Source: Leptobrachium leishanense (taxonomy: Eukaryota; Chordata; Amphibia; Anura; Megophryidae). From it: DNA of 64,000 bases. Location: contig CM019064.1 in the NCBI GenBank assembly GCA_009667805.1, forward strand, positions 110,024,328-110,088,327. The letters run 5' to 3'. Shown here piece by piece: positions 1 to 9,291 of the stretch. Position 1 is the first letter of the stretch; each line of letters starts with the position of its first letter. The translations under genes and the position numbers were made by a program. The notes beneath the pieces are model-generated. The model saw nothing but the letters and a program-made list of their open reading frames with translations. It did not search any database and was not told where the DNA came from.

Positions 1-331
1 CATGGTCCACCCCTGCACTCTTCCACCATAGCACAGAGGGGTTACTGTATGATGATACTTGCTGCCCTGGCAGTCTTGCACCGGCAGAATATCTGGGTGC
101 ACTGACGCCTTAACCAGATGCATATCTTTTTAATATAGGACCGCAAGGTTCACCCCTGCACTCTTCCACAATACCACAGAGGGGTTACTGTATGATGATA
201 CTTGCTGGCCTGGCATTAAAGGCACAATATCTGGGTGCACTGACGCCCATTAACAGATAAAAAAAACCACTTTTCAATATAGGACCACATGGTCAACCCC
301 TGCACTCTTCCACAATACCACAGAGGGGTTA

Positions 332-780
332 GGCTAGGGTCAGATGAGCGCATTTTCTACGGATTGTGCGTCCGTGCAGTATGGACGTACTTACTGACTG
401 ACGACAAGGTAGTGGCCACACAGTCCGTTTTTTTCACTGACGTATTTTTTGACTGATGTAGCAGGGAAAATAAATTACAATGAAAGAACATTCTGTCCGT
501 CAAAAATGCTGGACGTATAAATGCAGTCCGTCTGACCTTGTTGCATCACTCACACACAAAGCTATGTGGACGTTGTGGACGTGGCGCACTCTGCATGTCC
601 GCTCTAGCAGTATTACGTTCTTGCCTAACCTGCGTCCGTTTGCAGCGTCCATCAGCCCCCGCACTTCTGTGCAGACGTACTTCGTGTGGGGGGCTCCATT
701 TAACACAATTGTATGCTATCACAGACGTACTTATGTGCGGGCAACACGGACGTTAGCACTGTGTTCATCTGACCCCAACC
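332..780. mobile_element. PIF/Harbinger-type MITE (449 bp)
   Basis: The termini GGCTAGGGTCAGATGAGCGC and its imperfect inverse ending TCATCTGACCCCAACC are flanked by the 3-bp duplication TTA (329-331 and 781-783), which restores the satellite unit exactly when removed. A TWA target of 3 bp is the signature of PIF/Harbinger elements. The interior holds many scattered GGACGTAC and GTCCGT words in both orientations, possible subterminal transposase-binding repeats. No coding capacity is seen. Confidence 0.88.
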
Positions 781-1081
781 TTACTGTATGATGATACTTG
801 CTGGCCTGGCAGTCTTGCACCAAAGGCACAATATCTGGGTGCACTGACGCCCATTACCAGATCAAAAACTTTTCAATATAGGACCACATGGTCCACCCCT
901 GCACTCTTCCACCATAGCACAGAGGGGTTACTGTATGATGATACTTGCTGCCCTGGCAGTCTTGCACCAAAGGCAGAATATCTGGGTGCACTGATGCCTT
1001 CACCAGATGCATATCTTTTTAATATAGGACCACAAGGTCCACCCCTGCACTCTTCCACCATAACACAGAGGGGTTACTGTA

Positions 1082-1941
1082 TGTCACGGAACGGACATGA
1101 GAGCTCTTTTCAGCGAGCCACATGACTAAAGACTGAACCCTTTTTAAAGACCATTTTTCCTGTTTTCGTTTTGGTTTTGCGTGTGAGCCTATGGACCTCT
1201 TATTTTATTGCTAGATGTGGTTTTATTGGTGTAAAGTAATAAAAATGTACCCTGTATGATGTGACTGTAAAAGTATGAAAGAAACCGTTTGTATGTGTTT
1301 TTCCCCGTCGCCATTTTGCTCATCCCAGCATGGTTTCACAGAACAAAGGATCTCATGCCCCAAAATGGAGGATGCAGCAAGCCAGCTGATTTGAGGCTTT
1401 TCCAAGACCTCATCTGCCTAATCCCCTGGACAATGGGGGAGCCTGAAAGGGCAAAATAGAGGATACAGCAAACCAGAGTATTGGAGGCTTTTCCAAGACC
1501 TCATCTTCCTAATCCCTGGACAATGGGAAGGCTGAAAGGGACCTGATAGGGAACAGGAGGCTGGGAAAGGAGCCAATCAGTGCTGGTTGTGTGGGTGGGG
1601 GAGTTGGTAATCTGTTTGTGTGAAGTTGTATAAATGACCCTGATGAAACCCATAAAATTCAGTTCACTGTTTTAAAGCATACAGCCACGTCCGGTGTCTT
1701 CATTTCAGAGCTACAATCACTATTGCAGGAGACACTCAGCGGTCTCCTGCATCACCACTCAACCCAGGAACGGGATCCCCAAGGCAACACCGCACCATCT
1801 CTCCAGACGCCGGACCAACGCCATTTCATCCTGCAGGCCACTCGAGACGCCGAGTGCCGTGCCACTCAGTAGTCGGGCCGGACGCCATCAAAGGGGGGGT
1901 CAGATAGAGCAGGAACGCAGGCGGACTTCCATCCCGTCACA
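1082..1941 (+). mobile_element. Solo LTR of an LTR retroelement (ERV or Ty3-like), 860 bp
   Basis: It begins TGTCACGGAAC and ends CATCCCGTCACA, so it has TG...CA ends with a short inverted repeat, and it is flanked by the perfect 5-bp duplication CTGTA (1077-1081 and 1942-1946) within a satellite unit. A TATA-like box (TATAAATGA) lies near 1629, which fits a plus-strand LTR promoter. An internal direct duplication of about 90 bp (1361-1450 and 1452-1540) looks like a doubled upstream control region. There is no internal gag-pol sequence: this is the product of LTR-LTR recombination. Whether the parent was an ERV or a Ty3/Gypsy element cannot be told from the LTR alone. Confidence 0.85.
1361..1540 (+). 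repeat. Direct duplication inside the solo LTR
   Basis: Two copies of about 90 bp share GAGGCTTTTCCAAGACCTCA, CTAATCCCCTGGACAATGGG-like text and a GCTGAAAGGG end. They sit upstream of the TATA-like box, the usual place of enhancer duplications in LTRs. The functional reading is inference. Confidence 0.75.
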
Positions 1942-3062
1942 CTGTATGATGATACTTGCTGCCCTGGCATTAAAGGCACAATATCTGGGTGCACTGACGC
2001 CCATTACCAGATAAAAAACTTTTCAATATAGGACCACATGGTCCACCCCTGCATTCTTCAGCAAAACCACAGAGGGGTTACTGTATGATGATACTTGATG
2101 GCCTGGCATTAAAGGCACAATATCTGGGTGCACTGACGCCCATTACCAGATCAAAAACTTTTCAATATAGGACCACATGGTCCACCTCTGCACTCTTCGA
2201 CAAAAATACCACAGAGGGGTTACTGTATGATGATACTTGCTGGCCTGGCAGTCTTGCACCAAAGGCAGAATATCTGGGTGCACTGACGCCCATTCCCAGA
2301 TTCATATCTTTTTAATATAGGACCGCATGGTCCACCCCTGCATTCTTCCACAATACCACAGAGGGGTTACTGTATGATAGTACTTGCAGGCCTGGCACTA
2401 AAGGCACAATATCTGGGTGCACTGCCACTGACGCCTGTATCAGATTCATATCCTCAGAGGGGTTACGGTGTGACGGCACTGTTGCCGACGCTAAAAGCCC
2501 AATTTTAAAGCACCTATTGTTCCTTTCATCCAAAGCCTGCATAAGTTTCACAATAATTTAGCCAAAAAAAATCACTAAACTTTTTCTGCGTGTCCGAAAA
2601 TGTCTTTCATACAGGCTGCCGCCCCAAGCAGTTGTTTATGGATAGATTAAAGGAAAAGCATTTACCGTCATATGAAACGTCATTTTTTGGTTTTTAAGTG
2701 TTTCTATACATCCTAGAAATCCGCCACTTCACGGGCAGGTTATGGGGACCTCCTAGGCACGATATTTGAAGGAATTTTTGGTTTTTATTTTTAACCCTTA
2801 TTTAATGGAAAACTCACTGTCCCTTTAAAAACTTTTTTTACTTTTTTGTCCTTGTTTCCTGTCCCCCAGGGCACTACCCGGACCCTCATACACCTTTTAT
2901 GGCAAATATGTAGCATATATGCCCTCTTGGAGGGCACTCTAAAAAACTGAATTGTCAGCCCCATTGACTTGCATGGAGTTCGAGTTCGGGTTCGGTCCCA
3001 AACAAATGGGAAGTTCGGGTTCGGGCTCGAACCGAACTCGGGGAGTGTTCGGCTCATCCCTA

Positions 3063-3905
3063 GTCACCACATGAAGAGGACAGGATGGTCTATTTACAAG
3101 CATGTAACATCATGTCTGGTAATAAAAAAACCCAAAGATCTTACTCTTAACAATGGTCAATTTTGACAAATCGTCCATCTCTCCTTGAATCCTTTCGCAC
3201 ACCTTTTTTTAAATTTAAAATGAGTTAGAATCTTTGAGACTGCTACGTACTGGTTCCATCTGTAGTTACAAGGCTCATACTTCTACTTACACAGAGGTTG
3301 CAGTCAGTGCTTAAGCTGATTTACTTGAAGACACCTGAGCCCTGGTAAAACCTCCTTCAGAACAGAGAATCATTTAAACACAGCCAATTTGTTATCTTCG
3401 AATTTGCAGTCTACCTTTAATTTCAAACTCCTAAAGAATCATTCCAAGTCCACTCGAATATCTAAGGCAGAGAGCTGAAACATTGCAGCTTTGTAACACA
3501 GTTGTCCTCCAAATACGTCTGGTATCTTACACCCTTGTAGTCTACCTTCCTTTTTAATTACATGGAATTGGGGCATTGGTGAGCCTGAGAGGTGGTGCTT
3601 GGGTGAATGCATCTGTGAGTAAAGAGGGTTCTCACTTTGGCAGTGTGACTGTTTTAGGGACATGTGGGAAGGCCAGTGGCTGGTGAGGCACTGGCTAGTA
3701 TCAGAGCCAGATCTACACAGATATTACTAACTTTCCGCGGTTTGCAATTAGCTATAAATTATCTTTTACTCATTTACTGTACCCACACAGATTATATATT
3801 GTTTTTCTCGCCAATAAATGGACTTTCTAAAGATACCATTATTTTCATCATATCATATACTTTACTATTAAAAAATAAAATATGATAGAAAAACTGTTTT
3901 TTTTG
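3063..3905. other. No gene seen; weak diverged repeat
   Basis: No coding or RNA gene is recognised. The segment 3316-3415 (TTACTTGAAGACACCTGAGC, then GTAAAACCTCC) is loosely repeated at 4557-4655, suggesting two old copies of an unidentified repeat. Confidence 0.6.
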
Positions 3906-4146
3906 TGCCTGTGCCTGTCATACTCTGTATCCGCCACTAGAGGGAACAAAGGAGATTGCCTGTGCCTGTCATACACTGTATCTGCCACTAGCGGGAGCAA
4001 AGGGAACTGCTTGTGCCTGTCATATTCTGTATGCGTCACAAGAGGGAGCTACCAGTGCCTCTCATGCTCTGTATCCACCTCTAGAGGGAGCAGTGGGAGC
4101 TGCCAGTGCCTGTCATACTCTGTATCTGCCACTAGAGGGAGATGCC
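3906..4146 (+). repeat. Minisatellite, about 52-bp unit x 5, with CTCF-like cores
   Basis: Five imperfect units begin GTGCCTGTCATACTCTGTAT and continue with GCCACTAGAGGGAGCA or a close variant, followed by AGGGAACTGCC-like text. The GCCACTAGAGGG core resembles the vertebrate CTCF consensus CCASYAGRKGGC. Units at about 3906, 3960, 4012, 4054 and 4105 carry it with varying quality. CTCF binding is inference. Confidence 0.85.
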
Positions 4147-5154
4147 TGTGACACATATCATCAATATGCCCCTTCCTGTCAATGAGAGGCCAGCCTTCCA
4201 TGCAGGCGTTTATTTGAATGACTTGGACCAATGGTGCTTTCCCATTTGTCCAAGCTATTCCATTGCTCTCTCAGTGCCTCTCTGAGGCTTTGACAAGCAG
4301 TGCAGACTTATTGAGCAGCTTACGCGATTAGCTTAATGGGAAGCGTACCGCTTCGCAAATTGCATAGGCTATGTAAAGAATGTGCGCAGAGGCAGAGGAG
4401 GGAGCCAATGGCAGGGGAGCGCGGAGCCGGTGAGTTGTTCGCTTAATGGCAGTTATTATTATTATTCTGTATTTATAAAGGGCCAGCATATTCCGCAGTG
4501 CAGTTGAGGCTCTGCTTCACCTGCCTACCCTGACGGCACATCCCTGCTCTGTTAAATAGGCTATTTTACTTGTAGACAGCTGAACCCTAGTAAAACCTCC
4601 TAATCACAGTAAAAACAGAGGTTCAAGTAAACACAACTGTATTTGTAATCTACAAAACATCTCCATGTGGACTACACTCTGTGATTAAAACCATGAATGT
4701 ACTAAAGAAACGTACCAGAGGACATTGATCTTCGATTTGGCTGGCCTTCAACATGGATCAGCATTATGAACCCTTAAAGAATCTATTTTTTGCATATTTA
4801 AATTTTATTGAACGCATAAATGTGTGTGTGTGGGGGGCATAGAATTTAAAAGTAGGGAACAGTGGGAATGGACAAAAACACTCGCAGGGTGTACCGAGAT
4901 TAAAAGCTAAGTTTTATTTTATTCTTTGGCTATCTCCACTATCTTTTCTAAGAGTGGGAATGGCCATGATAAGAGAAGACCCAAATAGAGATGTATAGAA
5001 AGAAATATGTAAAATAATGCACTCAATACGCATACCATTCTGGTGAAGAATTGAGGGGGTGCATCCTAGCGGCCTTATGGGTAATGAGTATGGAATCTGG
5101 GATAATGTAAGACGGGTGCCCTAAAGGAGGTTTTGAATATCATCGGGAAAATGG
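4147..5154. other. No gene; short L2-like tail fragment
   Basis: The stretch 4452-4510 (ATTATTATTCTGTATTTATA, then GCCAGCATATTCCGCAG) resembles the inverted 3' end of the L2 elements near 37378 and 58600, so it is probably a minus-strand LINE tail relic. Nothing else is recognised in this stretch. Confidence 0.5.
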
Positions 5155-5460
5155 GTGGGTGATGGGGAGAGGTTCAGCAAAAGAGAAAGAAATAAAAAAG
5201 TGGAGAGAGGCCAAGTGCAAAAAGGGTTAGAAAGAGGGGTTGCAATAAGGGGATGGGAAAGGGTGCTAAAGGAAGGAAGGCTGGTGGGCACAAGGAGGCA
5301 AAGGAGAGCGAGAGTGTGGAATGTGATAAGACGAAGAAGGGAGAGGAGATAGAGGGGTAAGCCACATTGGAGAAACTGCTGATAGAAAAGAGAAGAGAAG
5401 GAAATTTAGAAGGGTGAGAGATAGTAGGCGAGGGGATTGGTAATCATGGAGAAAACACCT
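5155..5460. repeat. Purine-rich low-complexity tract
   Basis: About 300 bp with strong strand asymmetry: the plus strand is almost all G and A in runs such as GAGAAAGAAATAAAAAAG. Open frames in it are a by-product of this composition and are not considered genes. Confidence 0.7.
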
Positions 5461-5793
5461 TAGTCGGAGTATATATATCTTTTTTCCTTCAGAGATTGTT
5501 TTTTTTCTTTGCACTTAATAGCTGTTAAGCATGTTTTCATCATTACTCTCATTTGTGCTACTTTTTTATATTTATAGTTTTTCAGATCCAGTATCTTCTT
5601 ACCACCTTCTGTTTAATGTCTTGAAACTCTATGGTGATCAGTGAACACACCTTTATTTTCTGATATACAGACTTATGTAATCCATTCTTGCCTTATTCTC
5701 TATCATATTGCTGTTCATGGGATTGCGAATGTTTGATTAGTTTGTGAAAATACAGTAAGTGATGCTACATACATGTCACTTTTTCTTGATTAA

Positions 5794-6166
5794 TCCCTTC
5801 AGTCCCGAGATCATAATAACTCGGGTCTTCAAAAGGCAAAAGCAAATTGAATTCATTTGTTGAAAATGGATTTCATTTGCTTTTGGGCTGTAGAAGGTGC
5901 CCCCAAGGTTTTAGCCCGATGGGCACAATGCCCAAAGGTGCTAAAACTGTTTAAAATTGGTTAAAGAAAGTCCTGATATCTTGAGCTTTCCGCAGCAAAC
6001 ACAGAGCCAGGAGCTGCAGTAACTCCATTTGTATAGTTATTACAGTAAGTAATACAGAAATATTCCAAACTATTTCTAACTGTATAATTAATTAAAAAAG
6101 ATTTTTCCAGAAAAATCACTGGTTCTGGACAGAGTTTTATGGAAAAATCACTTGGCAGTGAAGGGG
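5794..6166. mobile_element. TTAA-target MITE, copy 1 (373 bp)
   Basis: Flanked by TTAA at 5790-5793 and 6167-6170. The termini TCCCTTCAGTCCCGAG and (inverted) CCCCTTCACTGCCAAGTGAT form imperfect TIRs. The interior shares the palindromic TTTGCTTTTGGGCTG segment and the TATTACAGTAAG segment with the element at 52879-53286. TTAA targets are used by piggyBac and Kolobok elements; which superfamily this belongs to is not settled by the sequence. Confidence 0.75.
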
Positions 6167-6229
6167 TTAAAGTCTTTATCACTGAAACATCAACACTGTA
6201 TAATGGACTAATGGACTAATACATTAAAA

Positions 6230-6951
6230 GGGCCACATTACAATGTCCACACTAAAATCCTCCCGCAAAGTGAAAATCTTTAGCGTTAAAGTTTTGCACG
6301 TGCAAATTTCCGTTGGAATTACAATCCTTGCGGCTTTTTTTTTTTCAGCCGATCAACTGCACGAGCAAACAGTACGCACACAAATGCAGGCGCAGTGCCG
6401 TCTCGCGTAAATATCTTTGCGCGCAGGTTTTTGAACCCATTCAGCCAATCAAAATGAAGAAACACACCTATCAAACGCAACTGAATTGCGTCTGCCAGAG
6501 GCATCGGAGACGGGTTCTGTGTCTATGATGCAAAATGAGCACATATGCTACAGTAATAATACACATACACCTGCCATCATCCATTATATTCTTGCTGCAT
6601 TCCTTTTTATGGGCTGTTTTGTTTGGGGGTTAGCCAGGTCAGATATGCCGCTACCACCAGCTTTTCATAATCATGAAGATTTTCCTTTTATCTCCCATGC
6701 GGTAATTTGCGCTAATAGATTGTGATACCACGTTAATCGTAGCACACATTTGTGCTCATAATGTTAAGTATAGGACACGTGAAGTACAGTAAGCTCACGT
6801 ATGGTTTGCGCAAGTTCACACGCGGTAGACGATTGCGTGCGGTTGTAGCGTTAATTATGTAATACGGAACTGAGCGCAATTTTTTTTAACGCGCGCTTTA
6901 ACACTTAACCATGCCTGCGGTACAGTTAACAACAAGATTGGAATATGGCCC
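6230..6951. mobile_element. Harbinger-like non-autonomous element, copy A (722 bp)
   Basis: The termini GGGCCACATTACAATGT and GATTGGAATATGGCCC are inverted repeats. The right flank is TAA (6952-6954) and the left flank AAA, a decayed 3-bp TSD. Internal segments TTCAGCCAATCAAAATGAAG, TAATGTTAAGTATAGGACAC and AAGTACAGTAAGCTCAC match the copy at 29892-30617 in the same order. There are many GCGC/CGCA words and no coding capacity. Confidence 0.8.
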
Positions 6952-6988
6952 TAAATATGGAAATGTGGACCTCTGAGTACACTTCATT

Positions 6989-7271
6989 ATGACCATGTAT
7001 CATTTGACTGAAAACACACAGGGGCATTTGGTGAACAAAGATGGGGAGCATAAGGTCCCCTCTTTGATTTATAAGTATAATACTATAGTAAAGCAAGGTA
7101 TTGAACCATTTCTACAAGTGATAAGGAAAAATGGGTCAAAATGTAGAGTCAATTCAGCCACCTTAACAATTGGCTCACTCGCGTCAAAAGAACAGTGCAT
7201 ACAAGGCATCAAATTTTAAGAGGAAGTTAACAACACTATTTTTCTGACATGAGTACGGTGCAAAAAAAAAA
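6989..7271. other. No gene recognised
   Basis: A short open frame starting at 6989 has no recognisable domain and is not supported as a gene. Confidence 0.4.
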
Positions 7272-7440
7272 AATAGGGTTAGTGTCAGTTTGTCGGTTGG
7301 AGTTACTATTAGGGTTAGCTTTATTATTGGGATTAGTATTTCTATTTTTGGATTAGTTATAAGGTTAGGGTTAGTATTTGTGCTTGTGTTAGGTTTAGGG
7401 TTCGTATCTCTGTTAGGGTTACTAACCCTAACCAGCAGAT
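7272..7440 (+). repeat. Degenerate interstitial telomere-like repeat
   Basis: A run of decayed TTAGGG-type words (AGGGTTAGTG, TTAGGGTTAGC, AAGGTTAGGGTTAG, GGTTTAGGGTTCG) ends in an inverted pair GTTAGGGTTACTAACCCTAACC-like (about 7415-7435). A second shorter block of the same character lies at 22776-22850, and both share GTTAGTATTTGTG. Confidence 0.7.
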
Positions 7441-7812
7441 TCTGCTTGTTTTTTCTATGCAACCTTTACTACAATTCTATTAAGCTCACTTCATTTTTAG
7501 GCAACAGATTCTACTCGTTCTCTTTTTGAGTGTAGCGTCACCTAAGTAGTCCAGAATTATTGCAGGGGGTTCCTGTATCTCTCATTCAGTAGAGACTTCC
7601 TTGCCATTTCAGTTCTGGCCAGTGGCCACCTTTTTTAAGTAATGAAAGTCTAATTTGCACATGGCGGGGCGTGGCCGGACGTTGCAGCGCGCGGTCGCAT
7701 GTAGGAAGAGCTCCTGTGACCGGCGCTGAGTTTCCAATTCCTGCGGCTTTATTATTGCATCCCCGGGGCTGAAAACTTCACCCACAGGTGGGTGATACTT
7801 CCTAGCACCCAG

Positions 7813-8770
7813 ATGGTGCCACCTAAGGCGCAGCGGGCGCTAGAGCCGCTCAAATCGGCTAAGAAAGATCGGGCCCGGGAGGCCCAAGATGGCGGATCTC
7901 CCTCCTCTGTTTCATCCCCCACGCTGGAGGCAGCAGCTGCAGGGCCACCTGGCATGTCTGACATATCACCACCATCGGAAAGCAGACTTCATGCCATGCT
8001 GCAAGAACTCCGATCTACCATTCAAGCGGATCTTAAAGAGGCACTGCAGGAGCTGAGGCGCGATGTACAAGACTTGGGTGAGAGGACTGACTCTTTAGAA
8101 TCTAAGACAGACGACTTATGCTTAGCCCATAATGACCTGGTGGACCGTCACATTGCTTTGCAAACAGCGCATGACACCATGGCAACGAAACTGGCCGATA
8201 TGGAGGATCGCTCCAGGCGTAATAATATACGGATCCGGGGCATTCCGGAGGCAGTGGGCTCTGTTGATCTCCAGCCTTACATCATAGAACTTTTCCAGAT
8301 CTTGGCACCTACATACTCATTGCAGGATTTCCTGATGGATCGAGCGCACAGGTTGCCGCGTGCAAAAAACTGCCGCCATCCGCCTCTAGAGATGTTTTGG
8401 TCCGGGTGCATTTTTTTCACGTTAAAGAAGCGTTAATGAGAGCGTCACGGAAATCTATGCCTCTACCGTCTCCGTATGCCGAAGTTTCTTTCTATGCAGA
8501 CCTGTCAACGGCTACTATGTCTAAAAGACGGGAATTTTCGTCCTTCACCAAAATTTTGCGTGACCACAACATGGCGTATCGTTGGGGATTTCCCACAAAG
8601 ATCTTGCTATGGCGGGAGGGAGTTCTGCACGTCATTCCGGAGCCCACACTGGCATGCGTCTGCTGACAGAATGGAAAGTGGTGGCTGAGTTTACTCCCCC
8701 CCGTGAGGAATCATCTTCGCCGCTGAAAGTTTCTCCGGAGTGGCACGGGTTCGGCCTAAGTGAGATGATA
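7813..8770 (+). pseudogene. L1 ORF1 protein, frameshifted
   Basis: L1 ORF1 is an RNA-binding chaperone that coats L1 RNA. A start at 7813 (MVPPKAQ) or the in-frame ATG at 7792 leads through a charged N-terminus, a heptad-like coiled-coil region (about residues 65-130 with LQELRRDVQDLGERTDSLES) and the conserved start of the RRM-like domain, MEDRSRRNNIRIRGIPE, at about 8200. The frame then shifts near 8370-8400; the next frame continues with VRVHFFHVKEALMRASR and FTKILRDHNMAYRWGFPTKI, typical of the C-terminal domain. A further shift near 8660 leads into LTEWKVVAEF. Assignment to L1 ORF1 is secure; the exact start is not. Confidence 0.85.
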
Positions 8771-9291
8771 TGGTCCGGCATTTTTTCGCCTGTGGGCGTG
8801 TTCTTTTATTACACCAGGTGCTCTATCGTGGTTTCGGGACTCATCCCCTTTTGTGATTCGGCCCTTGGGTGGCGCTTTCTGGGGTTCTGTTCCTGCGACT
8901 GACTAGCCCCGAGGCTTTTTACTGGCCTGTATACTGGCGCAGTCACCTTCACGGATGAAGCTGGGACTGTGTTTTTCCCCCGTTGGGGTTTTTTTCTTGA
9001 ACGTGTTGCTTTTCCAATTATATCATTCAGCTGTGTTGATTGACCCCACTCAACTGCATTTACGGAATGCAGTTCTCCTTTTTTTTTTTGGTTTGTTAGG
9101 TTTTTTCTGTTTTTATTTTTATTTTATTTTTCTGGTTCGTCTTAGGTTTGTCTTGTACGTATTGTTTGTCTTATTGGTATGCACTGTAATATATCATTCT
9201 GGGCATTATTGTACGCTGGGAAGTTCTCCCATCTTCCCACGGAAAGTGTCTGTCAGGACCGCTGTGAGTACCAGGGGGTTGGGGGCAAATA

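Larger units (their letters stand above)
1..2450. repeat. Satellite of about 150-bp units inside hAT element
   Basis: Units contain GGGGTTACTGTATGATGATA, then AATATCTGGGTGCACTGACG, then AATATAGGACCACATGGTCC and CACTCTTCCACAATACCACA. About ten units are present once the two later insertions (332-780 and 1082-1941) are set aside. The same unit, in inverse orientation, occurs two to three times at 34200-34520 and 35640-35820 inside the related hAT copies. The array is therefore an expansion of a transposon-internal repeat. Unit-to-unit differences are point changes plus an optional CAGTCTTGCACC segment. Confidence 0.9.
1..3062 (-). mobile_element. hAT-family DNA transposon, end in window, other end off the left edge
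   Basis: The right terminus reads CGGCTCATCCCTA (ends 3062), the reverse complement of the TAGGGATGAG terminus that opens the elements at 33598 and 35054. The 2450-3062 stretch matches the subterminal regions of those two copies in inverted orientation, including the GTTCGAGTTCGGGTTC-type palindromic tracts (about 2975-3050) and the landmark around 2740-2900 (conserved CTGTCCCCCAGGGCACTACC segment). Inward from 2450 the element has become a tandem array. No transposase coding sequence is visible here, so this is a non-autonomous or truncated copy. The left end lies outside the window, so its TSD cannot be checked. Confidence 0.8.

Noticed and set aside
1..2450. Centromeric or chromosome-scale satellite
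   Set aside because: The same unit is found inside hAT copies and the array is short, so a transposon-derived origin is simpler; larger arrays elsewhere cannot be judged from here.
5155..5514. Open frames in the purine-rich tract
   Set aside because: Composition effect; no conserved motif.
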